In this document: positions 27,255 through 36,261 of the stretch, piece by piece | Layout: every line of letters begins with the position of its first letter | Position numbering within the stretch: position 1 is the stretch's first letter | DNA from: Deltaproteobacteria bacterium | GTDB lineage: Bacteria; Desulfobacterota; B13-G15; RBG-16-54-18 | Length of the DNA: 64,000 nucleotides | NCBI GenBank assembly: GCA_016927065.1 | Contig: JAFGNJ010000015.1 | Location: 1-64,000 of the forward strand | Reading direction: 5' to 3' | Position numbers and translations under genes: made by a program | The notes under the pieces: generated by a model | What the model saw: the letters and a program-made list of their open reading frames with translations, nothing else | Told to the model about the DNA's origin: nothing | Database searches by the model: none

Positions 27255-29761
27255 TCACCCATGCGAAAAAACTGCTAAAAAATCGTATCCTCGTTCACCC
27301 CGTTATGGGACGCCTCTGCAGGAAGCAGTATCTGCTTCCTGCATCCCTCTTTCTCTGCGTGATACTCTTGTGGGTCAGCCTCCCCACACCCCACTTTGAC
27401 GAACCTCTTTCCACGGTAATTCTGGATAGACACGGCGAGCTTCTCGGCGCATCTATTGCCGCAGACGAACAATGGCGTTTCCCACCCACAGAGGATATCT
27501 CCGAAAAATTCGTCCGTACCATCACCTGTTATGAGGATAAACGGTTCTTTTATCACCCGGGTGTCGATCCCCTGGCCGTTGCACGGGCCTTATGGCAGGA
27601 CATCCGATCGGGCGAGATCGTCAGCGGAGCAAGTACCATCACCATGCAGGTGATCCGTCTCTCCCGCAAAGGGCGACCCCGCTCGGTGTGGGAAAAATTC
27701 ATCGAGATGGTTCTGGCGGTTCGTCTCGAACTCTCCATGAGCAAAAGGGAGATTTTGGCCCTCTTTGCCTCTCATGCTCCCTTCGGTGGCAATGTGGTCG
27801 GCCTTGAAGCCGCATCCTGGCGGTATTTTGGCCGTGGATCCAATAAGCTATCCTGGGCCGAAACCGCGATGCTCGCTGTCCTCCCCAACAGCCCGGCACT
27901 GGTCCATCCCGGCAAAAACCGGGAGATACTCTTGGAGAAACGAAATGCCCTGCTGGACAGGTTGCGAGAAGACGGCATTCTGGATCCGCTGTCGTGTAAT
28001 CTTGCGAAACAAGAGCCTCTCCCCCCCCAACCGCACCCCATACCCATGCTGGCACCCCATCTGCTGATGAACATAAAAATGGCCCATCTCTCATCGAAGA
28101 GCAAGAACAACAAAACACACGGGCCTTTCGACAGTCCGTCTCGGGTGAGGACAACGTTAGAGAAAAATATTCAGGCCCGTGCTGTCCAGATAATCCAGCG
28201 TCATAACAGTCATCTGGCAGAAAACGGCATTCACAACGCCGCCGCACTGATCCTCGAGGTAGAGAGCGGCAACGTCCTCGTGTATATAGGCAATGCTCAA
28301 GATTTCACCAGCGGGGAGCATGGAACCCAGGTGGACGTCATTACCGCCCCGCGCAGCACCGGCAGCATCCTCAAACCGCTGCTCTACGCCGGTATGCTCA
28401 ATGCCGGAGACCTCCTGCCTTCTGAGCTTGTTCCTGACATACCGACACGTATGGGAGGTTTTGCTCCCCAAAACTACTCACGGACATACTACGGCGCTGT
28501 CCCGGCACATATGGCGCTGGCACGGTCTCTGAACATCCCCGCGGTGCGCATGCTCCATGCCTACGGCGTGGATCGGTTTTATGGACTGCTCAACAGGCTT
28601 GGGATGACCACCCTCCACCGTCCGGCAAACGACTACGGGCTCTCGCTTATTCTCGGCGGTGCTGAGGGGACGCTCTGGGATATCACCGGCATCTATGCAG
28701 GTATGGCGCGCAGCGTCAACAATTTTACTCGCCCACATCGAGCAGAAGAAACCTCTTTCTTCCCCCCCAATTATCTGTGGAAACAACACGCTGATACTCC
28801 CCACAGCGATAAAGGTATAAAAACTCCCCATAAGGAACCCCTTGATCCTGCTGCCTGTTGGCTTGCGTTACAGGCCATGGTAGAGGTCACCCGTCCAGGT
28901 GAGGAAAGTACGTGGGAACTATTCGATTCATCTCGGAAAATAGCATGGAAGACAGGCACCAGCTACGGATTCAGAGATGGATGGGCCGTTGGGGTCACGC
29001 CACAGTATGCCGTAGGCGTATGGGTAGGGAATGCGGACGGGGAAGGGCGGCCCGGTCTAACCGGCATCGCAACGGCTGCCCCTATACTCTTTGAACTCTT
29101 TGGATTACTTGATGTAGAGGGGTGGTTTGACCCGCCGGAAGCCGATCTTGTCGAGATAGAAGTGTGCGCAAAGAGCGGACAACGGGCAGGACCCTACTGC
29201 TCAGAAACTAAAAAAATGATGGCCCCCTTTGCCGGATTGCGCAAACAACGGTGTCAGTACTGCCGGATAATCCATTGTGACGCGAACTTGGAGTGGCGAG
29301 TTCAAAGTGACTGTGAACGTATCGCCGCCATCCGAGCGGTGGATTGGTTCGTCTTGCCTCCAGCGATGGAATGGTATTACAAAAAATACCACTCTGATTA
29401 TCGTCCCCTGCCGCCCTATAGAAGCGACTGTATCGAATCAGCAGGGGGGAGTGAAACAGCATCTATGTCCCTCATCTATCCGGGGAAGAACGGCTTGATC
29501 TACGTCCCCATTGAGCTTGACGGTCAAAGGGGAAGAACCGTCTTTGAAGCCGCTCACCGAAACAACGATGCCATCATCTATTGGCATCTCGACGGAGAAT
29601 ACCTGGGTGCGACCCGCAACATACATCAGATTGCCCTGGCACCACAGCCGGGAGACCACACGCTGACATTAGTGGATGAAAAAGGGGAGCGTTTACAAAG
29701 GCGGTTTGCCGTCTTGGCAAAAGAGCAAGCTGAACAAAATAGGGTGGGGGGCGATCGTTGA
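27218..29761 (+). CDS. pbpC: Penicillin-binding protein 1C
   Basis: The 847-residue bifunctional-type peptidoglycan synthase is anchored by one membrane span (about residues 38-56). The glycosyltransferase GT51 domain (about 75-240) has its catalytic Glu in EDKRFFYHPGVD and a second in GASTITMQ. The transpeptidase domain has SxxK as SILK in STGSILKP, SxN as SLN and KTGTS near residue 580. A C-terminal PBP1C-specific domain (about 750-840) follows. The start is uncertain: the GTG at 27218 overlaps the upstream gene by 37 nt, and a later in-frame ATG at 27305 also leaves an intact anchor. It is coupled to the alpha-2-macroglobulin gene. Confidence 0.93.
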   Translation: MDHGRKAGRRKLITHAKKLLKNRILVHPVMGRLCRKQYLLPASLFLCVILLWVSLPTPHFDEPLSTVILDRHGELLGASIAADEQWRFPPTEDISEKFVRTITCYEDKRFFYHPGVDPLAVARALWQDIRSGEIVSGASTITMQVIRLSRKGRPRSVWEKFIEMVLAVRLELSMSKREILALFASHAPFGGNVVGLEAASWRYFGRGSNKLSWAETAMLAVLPNSPALVHPGKNREILLEKRNALLDRLREDGILDPLSCNLAKQEPLPPQPHPIPMLAPHLLMNIKMAHLSSKSKNNKTHGPFDSPSRVRTTLEKNIQARAVQIIQRHNSHLAENGIHNAAALILEVESGNVLVYIGNAQDFTSGEHGTQVDVITAPRSTGSILKPLLYAGMLNAGDLLPSELVPDIPTRMGGFAPQNYSRTYYGAVPAHMALARSLNIPAVRMLHAYGVDRFYGLLNRLGMTTLHRPANDYGLSLILGGAEGTLWDITGIYAGMARSVNNFTRPHRAEETSFFPPNYLWKQHADTPHSDKGIKTPHKEPLDPAACWLALQAMVEVTRPGEESTWELFDSSRKIAWKTGTSYGFRDGWAVGVTPQYAVGVWVGNADGEGRPGLTGIATAAPILFELFGLLDVEGWFDPPEADLVEIEVCAKSGQRAGPYCSETKKMMAPFAGLRKQRCQYCRIIHCDANLEWRVQSDCERIAAIRAVDWFVLPPAMEWYYKKYHSDYRPLPPYRSDCIESAGGSETASMSLIYPGKNGLIYVPIELDGQRGRTVFEAAHRNNDAIIYWHLDGEYLGATRNIHQIALAPQPGDHTLTLVDEKGERLQRRFAVLAKEQAEQNRVGGDR

Positions 29762-29831
29762 TATAACAAATAACAACGCTCCGGCATGGGGCGCAGTTAC
29801 ATAGAGATTCTGAAAAGATGCCCTACCAATA

Positions 29832-30353
29832 TCAATGGCTCTCTTCACCTACCTCTTTTTTATAGGCCAGGGCTATCTTTTCCATTTCTTCCTTCTTCGG
29901 ACGGTAAAAGACCATGGCCAGGGCCGAGATACCGATAAATGTATAAAAGACTTGCAAACTATCTCCCAGCAGAAAGAGTAGAAGACCATAGAGGCCGACA
30001 CTCTCAGCACAGGCAAGGGAAACAATTACAAGAGAGGTATACTGAGTCACAAAGGGCGGTTGATTTAAGGCGGCTGCTCGTCTGATCGTAGCCGGCCTCG
30101 CGGCTTCGGATCGCCCTTTTAACATGAAGCGTCGCAGATAATAGCCCGTGAGTAACGCCCCCGCCGCCAACACCGCACATATTTTTCGTAACAAACCAAG
30201 GGGAATCACGGCCTCTTCACCACTATTGAACCCTTCTCCCAATAGGTGATAGACGAAGATATAGATGACCAAGGAACCCAGCATCGCGGCCCAGATGACC
30301 CACAGCGTCTGTATCCCCTTGTCTATGGCAACTTTTTCTTGTGCTTGCATCAT
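29832..30353 (-). CDS. Four-span membrane protein, c-subunit-like C-half
   Basis: The 173-residue hypothetical has four hydrophobic segments (about 20-40, 52-70, 98-122 and 124-142). Between the second and third lies a basic loop. The third and fourth helices (SLACAESVGLYGLLLFLL) resemble the Glu-bearing helix of ATP-synthase c subunits. The resemblance is motif-level only and no ATP synthase genes are nearby. The start is taken at the ATG at 30353, which follows CGGAGACAC; ATGs upstream lack a ribosome site. Confidence 0.55.
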   Translation of the reverse strand: MMQAQEKVAIDKGIQTLWVIWAAMLGSLVIYIFVYHLLGEGFNSGEEAVIPLGLLRKICAVLAAGALLTGYYLRRFMLKGRSEAARPATIRRAAALNQPPFVTQYTSLVIVSLACAESVGLYGLLLFLLGDSLQVFYTFIGISALAMVFYRPKKEEMEKIALAYKKEVGEESH

Positions 30354-30431
30354 ATGTGTCTCCGATAACATACTCAATTGCTGTTATAAATAATCATCCT
30401 TCTTTTATCATAATTGACCATTACAGGCAAT

Positions 30432-30455
30432 AAAAAGGCCCCTTGTGCAGGGGCC
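30432..30455 (-). terminator. Rho-independent terminator
   Basis: On the minus strand, a GGCCCC/GGGGCC stem (30450-30455 with 30437-30442, 7-nt loop) runs directly into TTTTT (30436-30432). It is placed to end the transcript of the minus-strand gene at 30481-31014. Confidence 0.85.
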
Positions 30456-30480
30456 GGGTTGCCGGATAAATGTATAAAGA

Positions 30481-31014
30481 TTATGGCTTTGCAAAGGCCG
30501 CCACTTCCTCTTCTTTTAGCCGTCGAAAGGAAAATCTGTATCCCTCATAAACGGCTATCGCGTAAAATAATAAATCTATCGGGCTAAATGTTGCCTTCAT
30601 AAGTTCCACTGCAATCGTAGGATTAAGTTGAGAAAGTATGTCGAGGAGTGGCATCGCATGATGTCTTGAAACCACAATGCAGACGCTCAACAAATTCCCT
30701 GCAAGACATCCAAACAGCGCAAGCACAGCACCAAAGATGCCGAAAATCGTATCTAGTCCTTTACCAAAAAGACGTACGCCGATACCCACTAAAAATCCCA
30801 CGCCGACAGCCATCCAGCCTATTTGGAAATTCGTTACATATGTGATAATCCCCCAAATGATGGCCCCTATAATGGCCGCAACGAGTCCTCCAAAAAATCC
30901 TAACGATAGATTCTGTTCGTCTTTTAACCCCTGCATGAATCTTTGAAGTTTGACTTGATCAATTTCTGCCGAGGCATCGGGCCTAGAGCCTTTTTCTTTC
31001 GATTGCTCGTTCAT
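30481..31014 (-). CDS. Hypothetical integral membrane protein
   Basis: The 177-residue protein has a hydrophilic N-terminus with KEKGSRPDASAEIDQVKLQ (about residues 5-25). Membrane spans follow at about 40-60, 62-82, 86-120 (Gly-rich, with a possible re-entrant GLDTIFGIFGAVLALFG) and 140-160. The family is not recognised; an N-terminal pattern of this kind is shared by several uncharacterised membrane proteins. The start at 31014 follows a GGGGGGAAAGAAG ribosome site. It is monocistronic and closed by the terminator at 30432-30455. Confidence 0.58.
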   Translation of the reverse strand: MNEQSKEKGSRPDASAEIDQVKLQRFMQGLKDEQNLSLGFFGGLVAAIIGAIIWGIITYVTNFQIGWMAVGVGFLVGIGVRLFGKGLDTIFGIFGAVLALFGCLAGNLLSVCIVVSRHHAMPLLDILSQLNPTIAVELMKATFSPIDLLFYAIAVYEGYRFSFRRLKEEEVAAFAKP

Positions 31015-31258
31015 CTTCTTTCCCCCCTTCATTAATAATAAAGATGAAACAGCATATAGCATAATGTTCGGCATCCGACAAGGGTAAGATATAGTATCAT
31101 GAAAAAAGTATCCAAAATTCGATGTGAGATAATAAACATGATTTCAAAGCTTTCTTGAAGAAATTTAAATATAATCTTGACATCTAGTACGACATTTACT
31201 ATTCATTTTTCTAGCATCTATTCAAGAAGCTTATATGATCAAAGCAAGGAGATGATGT

Positions 31259-31786
31259 ATGAAATGCTCAGCTTGTGATCGTGAATTACAGCAGGTGACG
31301 GTAAGTAATATCACCGTTGACGTCTGTAAAAACGGTTGTGGTGGTATCTGGTTTGATAATTTCGAGTTAGAAAAGGTTGATGAACCACATGAGGCAGCTG
31401 GTGAGGCCCTGTTGGATATAGAGGCAGATCCCTCTATTAAGATCGACTTCTCAAAAACCAGAACATGCCCTAAGTGCAAAGATCAAAAGATGATAAAACA
31501 TTTTGCCAGTGTGAAGCACCAAGTCGAATTAGACGAGTGTCCTTCGTGTGGGGGAATTTGGCTTGATAAGGGAGAATTGAGCAAAATCCGCAGTCAATTT
31601 ACGACCGAAGAGGAAAGAAAAGAGGCTTTAAGAGCATATCTGGAGCAAGCGATAGGGCCAGAGTTGGCAAGAATGAGAACAGAGAACAAGCAACAGCTTC
31701 AGAAAGCGAAAAAAATAGCACGGATATTCCGCTTCATATGTCCCTCATATTACATTCCAGGCAAGCAGGAGTGGGGGGCCTTCTAA
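31259..31786 (+). CDS. Double zf-TFIIB zinc-ribbon protein
   Basis: The 175-residue protein carries two zf-TFIIB-like zinc ribbons of the COG3809 type. The first is MKCSACDREL...CKNGCGGIWFDNFEL (residues 1-37) and the second TCPKCKDQ...CPSCGGIWLDKGEL (about 70-112). A charged helical tail ends in a short hydrophobic, Tyr-rich C-terminus. The function of the family is not established. AAGGAGATG lies about 8 nt upstream of the ATG. TTGACA at 31177-31182 with a weak TATTCA 17 bp further is a possible promoter. Confidence 0.75.
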   Translation: MKCSACDRELQQVTVSNITVDVCKNGCGGIWFDNFELEKVDEPHEAAGEALLDIEADPSIKIDFSKTRTCPKCKDQKMIKHFASVKHQVELDECPSCGGIWLDKGELSKIRSQFTTEEERKEALRAYLEQAIGPELARMRTENKQQLQKAKKIARIFRFICPSYYIPGKQEWGAF

Positions 31787-31947
31787 AAAGACTCCCAAGG
31801 GGGTAATGGGGGTTAGCTCATAAAACATAAGCAGCTTTTTCTTGTGCTTCCACCATTACGCACCTCCACGAAAGTACGCGATTGTTGATATCTATGATAG
31901 ATGATACTATTACATAACATCATTAATGAATCAATCTAATATATAAG

Positions 31948-32430
31948 TTAACTGCAAAAAATGAGAAAATTATTTATCATTTTATTATTCACATTATTGC
32001 TCGGATGTAATGTAGACCTTAGTACTGATTATAAGGTTTCAGACAATTACTATGTAAGTATAATAGACATCCCTGAAGATAGAAGCCTTTATTATGATCT
32101 TGGTGATGGTAGCGGTATTGGTAGAGTAAATGGTGGGGTAATCGCTGTAGGCTGGGATAATGACCATATTATCGTTGAACAATATAAGGACAATAAGAAT
32201 CTTTTTTATATTTTAGAAATCAATAAAGATAGTAAGTATGCTGTTCCATCAGAAAGTGTTTCAGGTCCCTTCAATGAAACGGAGTTCAATGAAATTAGAA
32301 CAAAACTTAATGTTGATGCGAAGTTAGGCTTCTCAAAGAGGTTCAGCAGTTAACAAACAAATCAACATGACCACGGTGGGCCTCTTTCGATTTTTTACAA
32401 ACATTTCGGCGCGGCATGTTATTTGAGTCG
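31948..32430 (+). mobile_element. Solitary integron gene cassette (strong candidate)
   Basis: The cassette begins after G31947 at the core G^TTAACT (31947-31953) and ends at G32430, just before TTAGTAG. The upstream core is the exact reverse complement of the R'' box AGTTAAC (32348-32354) of the attC at its 3' end. That is what results when a circular cassette, whose attC has R' GTTAACT and R'' AGTTAAC, opens and inserts. It contains one ORF whose ATG lies 8 nt inside the left junction and whose stop TAA lies inside R''. There is no integrase or other cassette nearby. The inferred empty site is ATATAAG^TTAGTAG. Confidence 0.8.
31961..32353 (+). CDS. Cassette-borne lipoprotein, DUF3997-like
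   Basis: The 130-residue protein has a signal peptide with lipobox LLLGC (lipidated Cys near residue 16). A small globular domain of alternating strands follows, containing YYVSIIDIPEDRSLYYDL and GVIAVGWDNDHIIVEQY, and resembles the DUF3997 family of unknown function. The AT-rich codon use differs from the flanking hem genes. There is no Shine-Dalgarno because the start is only 8 nt from the recombination junction, and the stop codon is embedded in the attC R'' box. Both are characteristic of cassette genes. Confidence 0.7.
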   Translation: MRKLFIILLFTLLLGCNVDLSTDYKVSDNYYVSIIDIPEDRSLYYDLGDGSGIGRVNGGVIAVGWDNDHIIVEQYKDNKNLFYILEINKDSKYAVPSESVSGPFNETEFNEIRTKLNVDAKLGFSKRFSS

Positions 32431-32436
32431 TTAGTA
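32348..32436 (+). repeat. attC site of the DUF3997 cassette
   Basis: The 89-bp site folds as a typical attC. R'' is AGTTAAC (32348-32354) and R' is GTTAGTA (32430-32436, hybrid with the chromosomal flank). Unpaired spacers AAA and AGTC separate them from a stem made of CAAAT/ATTTG and AACATG(A)CC/GGCATGTT. In that stem, C32363 and A32370 are left as extrahelical bases. Extrahelical bases in the L region are the feature that gives attC its strand polarity. The loop between 32373 and 32412 is variable. Confidence 0.8.
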
Positions 32437-32550
32437 GACGTGCAGTGTAGTAGCCATACATCTTACTTTTCTCCTCACCTAAAGTAACTCCCCTGTCGAA
32501 CTCTCCGCCCAAAACGTTGATCTGTTACACCCCCCACGGCCAACTTACCC

Positions 32551-32579
32551 TTGACACCACGGTCAAAAAACAAGATTAT
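32551..32579 (+). promoter_or_regulatory. Putative promoter of the hem operon
   Basis: TTGACA (32551-32556) and GATTAT (32574-32579) are 17 bp apart, about 30 nt upstream of the hemE start. The -35 region overlaps the short inverted repeat TTGAC/GTCAA (32551-32566). The remaining sequence back to 32437 shows no gene. Confidence 0.4.
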
Positions 32580-32609
32580 GGGGGTCGAAAAATCGAGGTC
32601 AAAAAAATC

Positions 32610-33644
32610 GTGAATGATACCCCTATCTTTTTAAGGGCCTGCAAACGGGAACCAACAGAGTACACACCGGTCTGGCTGATGCGCCAGGCAGGCCGCTTCC
32701 TCAAGGAGTACCGCTCCCTGCGTCGGCAGCACTCCTTTCTCACCCTATGCAAGACGCCGGAGCTGGCTACTCAGGTAACCCTCCTCCCCATAGAAAAGCT
32801 CAATGTGGACGCCGCCATCATCTTCGCCGACATCCTCCTCCCCCTGGAGCCCATGGGGATAGACCTGGAGTTTACCAAAGGGGAAGGGCCGGTGATCCAC
32901 AACCCACCCCGCAGCCGCGCGGAGGTAGGGAAGCTCAAGACGATCGAGGCCGAGGAGGACCTCGCCTTCGTCATGGAGGCCATCACACTGGTCTACCGCC
33001 AGCTCACGGGGAGAATCCCCCTCATCGGCTTTTCGGGTGCCCCCTTCACCCTGGCCAGTTATCTGCTCGAAGGAGGAAGTACAAAGGATTTTATTAAAAC
33101 CAAGTCCCTGATGTATGAAGACCCTTCCTGTTGGCACCTCCTGATGGAAAAACTCAGCGAGGCCATCATTTCCTACCTCAACGCCCAGGTTCGGGCAGGG
33201 GCCGAGGCACTGCAGGTCTTTGACAGCTGGGCCGGCACCCTCTCACCGAAGGACTACGAGGAGTTCGTCCTCCCCCACAGCCAGCGGGTCTTTCGCGCAC
33301 TACCAACTAAGATCCCAGCCATCCACTTTGCCACCGGCACATCGGGCATCCTCGATCTGATGCATGAGGCGGGTGGAGACATCCTCGGGATCGACTGGCG
33401 CATAGACCTGGGCAAGGCCTGGCAAAGACTGGGGTACAACATAGGGATTCAGGGAAATCTAGATCCGACAGCCCTGCTCGGACCTCCGGAGCGGATCGAG
33501 AGCAAGGTCGAGGAAATCCTGCACTCGGCCGAAGGCAGACCCGGTCACATCTTCAACCTGGGGCACGGCGTCCTGCCCCAAACACCTGAAGAGAACGTCA
33601 TCACCATGGTGGAGGCGGTGCACCGCCTGAGCAGAGATCGATGA
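32610..33644 (+). CDS. hemE: Uroporphyrinogen decarboxylase
   Basis: The 344-residue enzyme decarboxylates uroporphyrinogen III to coproporphyrinogen III in haem synthesis. Signatures are PVWLMRQAGRFLKEYR (substrate-binding Arg), ADILLPLEPMG, GFSGAPFTLASYLLEGG, FDSWAGTLSPKDYEEF and FNLGHGVLPQTPEENV. The start is set at GTG 32610, preceded by CGAGGTC at a proper distance and by the usual N-terminal length. The open frame continues to 32517 but is not conserved-looking. It is followed by hemH with a 4-nt overlap. Confidence 0.95.
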   Translation: MNDTPIFLRACKREPTEYTPVWLMRQAGRFLKEYRSLRRQHSFLTLCKTPELATQVTLLPIEKLNVDAAIIFADILLPLEPMGIDLEFTKGEGPVIHNPPRSRAEVGKLKTIEAEEDLAFVMEAITLVYRQLTGRIPLIGFSGAPFTLASYLLEGGSTKDFIKTKSLMYEDPSCWHLLMEKLSEAIISYLNAQVRAGAEALQVFDSWAGTLSPKDYEEFVLPHSQRVFRALPTKIPAIHFATGTSGILDLMHEAGGDILGIDWRIDLGKAWQRLGYNIGIQGNLDPTALLGPPERIESKVEEILHSAEGRPGHIFNLGHGVLPQTPEENVITMVEAVHRLSRDR

Positions 33645-34573
33645 CCAGGGAGGGTGATCTTCCCCAAACAGCGGTCCTCCTGCTCGCCTTTGGCGGACCC
33701 CGCTCCGTGGATGAGGTAGGGCCCTTCATGGAGCGCCTCATGGGCAAAAAACCATCATCCACACAGATCGAGGGGCTTAAGCAACGCTACCAGGCAATCG
33801 GCGGCGCCTCACCCCTCCCTGAGACGAGCATGCGCCAGGCCAGGGCCTTGGCAGGGGCGCTCAAACGAAAGGGTACGCCCCTGCCGGTCTTTGTGGGTAT
33901 GCGCTATGGCCGACCCCTCATCGCAGAAACCCTGGAGGAGATCAGAAAAGAGGAAATCTCCCGGATCATCCTCATAAGCCTCTCACCGTACCGATCTACC
34001 TACTCCTCAGAGGGGTATTATGCCGAGGTAAAGCAAACCGTCGCCGTTTGGAATGAGGACATGAAGCTCGTCCAAGCCGACGACTGGCATGCCCATCCCG
34101 GCCTGTGCGCGGCCTGGGCCGCACGGATCAACGACACGATAGAAAAGATGGGCCAGGGCAAAGAAAAGATACCGGTGGTTTTTACGGCCCACAGCCTCCC
34201 CAAAGATGTCGCCGCAAGCGCTCCTTATCAGGGACAACTGGAGGAGACCATCGAGGGGATCATCAAAATAACCGGCCCTCTGCGCTGGCACCTCGCCTTC
34301 CAAAGCCGGGGGCGAGGAGGGGGTGAATGGCTGGGGCCTGAACCGGAAAAGGTCCTGGAAGACCTTATGAAGGTAGGATTTCAGAAGGCCCTGATCTGTC
34401 CCATCGGCTTTCTCGCCGACCACTTGGAGACCTTCTATGATCTGGACATCGCCCTCAAGTCGTGGGCGGATAAAAAGGGCATCAAGATCATAAGAATCCC
34501 CTGTCTCAACGACGCGCCGGAGCTGATCGAGGTGCTCGTGCATTTAGTGGAAAAAGCGCTGGAGAGGCAATGA
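33641..34573 (+). CDS. hemH: Ferrochelatase
   Basis: The 310-residue protein of the HemH family inserts Fe2+ into protoporphyrin IX or, in the coproporphyrin-dependent route, into coproporphyrin III. Motifs include LLLAFGGPRSVDEV at the N-terminus, YQAIGGASPL, ISLSPYRSTYSSEGYY, the metal-site FTAHSLPKD with its His, and the second site ICPIGFLADHLETFYDLD with the catalytic Glu. Start and stop overlap hemE and hemG (ATGA), so the three are translated together. Confidence 0.93.
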   Translation: MTREGDLPQTAVLLLAFGGPRSVDEVGPFMERLMGKKPSSTQIEGLKQRYQAIGGASPLPETSMRQARALAGALKRKGTPLPVFVGMRYGRPLIAETLEEIRKEEISRIILISLSPYRSTYSSEGYYAEVKQTVAVWNEDMKLVQADDWHAHPGLCAAWAARINDTIEKMGQGKEKIPVVFTAHSLPKDVAASAPYQGQLEETIEGIIKITGPLRWHLAFQSRGRGGGEWLGPEPEKVLEDLMKVGFQKALICPIGFLADHLETFYDLDIALKSWADKKGIKIIRIPCLNDAPELIEVLVHLVEKALERQ

Positions 34574-36003
34574 AGGGCAAGCAGAAACGGATCGCCATCG
34601 TCGGCGCAGGCATCGCCGGCCTCAGCACGGCCTACTACCTCAGCAAGCTTGCCAAGCAGGGAGGGCTACATCTGGATATCACACTCCTTGAAAAAGAAAA
34701 GCGACTCGGCGGCTCCCTCCTCACTGAAAAGGTCAACGGCTTCCTCATGGAGGGGGGGCCTGATTGCTTCATCTCGGAAAAGCCCTGGGCCCTGAAACTC
34801 TGCAAAGAATTAGGGCTTGAGCATGAGGTTATCGGCACCAACCAACAGACCAGACGAACCTTCATCCTCTGCGGAGGCAAGCTCCATGAGATCCCCGAGG
34901 GCTTCATGCTCCTGGCACCCACCAGCCTGTGGCCCTTTGTCACAAGCTCGCTCTTCACCCTGCCGGGCAAGGCACGCATGGGCCTCGATCTAATCCTCCC
35001 TCGAAAAAAATCCGATGCAGAAGAAAGCTTGGCGGCCTTTGTACGCCGCCGTCTGGGCAGGGAGGCCCTGGAGCGCATCGCCGAGCCTTTGGTAGCGGGG
35101 ATCCACGCCGGAGACCCGGAGACCATGAGCCTTAAAAGCACCTTCCCCCGCTTTATCGATCTGGAGCGGGAGTATCGCAGCCTCATCTGGGGAATGAAAC
35201 AGAGGAAAAAACAATTCGCCAATATAACCCCCCGCTATACTATGTTCATCACCCTCAAAGACGGGATGGAGGGGATGGCCTCGGCCTTAAAGAATTCCCT
35301 CCCCCATGATATCTGCGCAACGGGACAGGAGGTTGTAAAGATTGAACAGAAGGCGGATAAATCAGCGAAAAAACCTCTATATCGTCTGAGCTTAAAGGGA
35401 AAGAAGAGGCCCCTGGAGGCGGATGCCGTAGTGATGGCAACGCCGGCCTTTGTTACGGCACGGCTCCTCCAGGGCATGACAGGGGATATTGCCCGTCAGC
35501 TCAATACCATCCCCTATGTCTCCACAGCCACCATCAACCTGGCCTATGAGCGCTCGCAGATAGGGCATCCCCTCGACGGCTACGGTTTTGTGGTGCCCCG
35601 CCTGGAGGGACGCCGGATCATGGCCGCGACCTTCAGCTCCGTCAAGTTCGCCGGCAGAGCCTCCCAAGGAAAGGCGCTGCTACGCTGTTTTGTAGGAGGA
35701 GCGAAAAATGAAGAGCTGGTGTCATGGGGTGATGACAAGCTGGCCGCAGCGGTCAAAGAGGATATCGCTGAGATCCTGAACATAACAGGTGAGCCCCGGC
35801 ATGTGCGCATTTTTCGCTGGGAAAAGGCCATGCCCCAGTACACCGTGGGACACGAGGAGAAGCTCTCCCGCATCGAACGCGGACTCGCAAATTTGCCCGG
35901 CCTCTACCTGACGGGCAGCGCCTATCGAGGGATCGGCCTCAGCGACTGCGTCCACCAGGCGGAACTCACTGCCCAACAATGCCTGGAGTTTATCACAAAG
36001 TAA
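34570..36003 (+). CDS. hemG: Protoporphyrinogen/coproporphyrinogen oxidase (HemY-type)
   Basis: The 477-residue FAD enzyme oxidises the porphyrinogen (oxygen-dependent HemY class; the symbol hemG or hemY depends on scheme). The Rossmann dinucleotide motif is VGAGIAGLSTAYYL near residue 11, with ITLLEKEKRLGGSL next. The C-terminal FAD signature GLYLTGSAYRGIGLSDCV closes the fold. The hemE-hemH-hemG order is a conserved late-haem operon. Whether protoporphyrinogen or coproporphyrinogen is the substrate cannot be told from sequence alone. Confidence 0.92.
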   Translation: MKGKQKRIAIVGAGIAGLSTAYYLSKLAKQGGLHLDITLLEKEKRLGGSLLTEKVNGFLMEGGPDCFISEKPWALKLCKELGLEHEVIGTNQQTRRTFILCGGKLHEIPEGFMLLAPTSLWPFVTSSLFTLPGKARMGLDLILPRKKSDAEESLAAFVRRRLGREALERIAEPLVAGIHAGDPETMSLKSTFPRFIDLEREYRSLIWGMKQRKKQFANITPRYTMFITLKDGMEGMASALKNSLPHDICATGQEVVKIEQKADKSAKKPLYRLSLKGKKRPLEADAVVMATPAFVTARLLQGMTGDIARQLNTIPYVSTATINLAYERSQIGHPLDGYGFVVPRLEGRRIMAATFSSVKFAGRASQGKALLRCFVGGAKNEELVSWGDDKLAAAVKEDIAEILNITGEPRHVRIFRWEKAMPQYTVGHEEKLSRIERGLANLPGLYLTGSAYRGIGLSDCVHQAELTAQQCLEFITK

Positions 36004-36261
36004 GGCATAAGAAGATACAATCGGATAATCAAGGCCCCCCTAAACCCCTTTTGTATTCGAAAAATAAGAGGAAATGCCTCTGAGATAGTACACTGGCAAA
36101 ATCTGCGGCTAGACCTAATTACCACCTGTTCGAGGACACAGCCTTTGCAATGTAAGAAATGAATTACTATTATAATGACATGGTTTACTCTACCCAAGTG
36201 TTTTAACCGTAGGCGTACACACTTATCGTTTTAAGTGCACTTTTTAGGAGATGATATCGTG

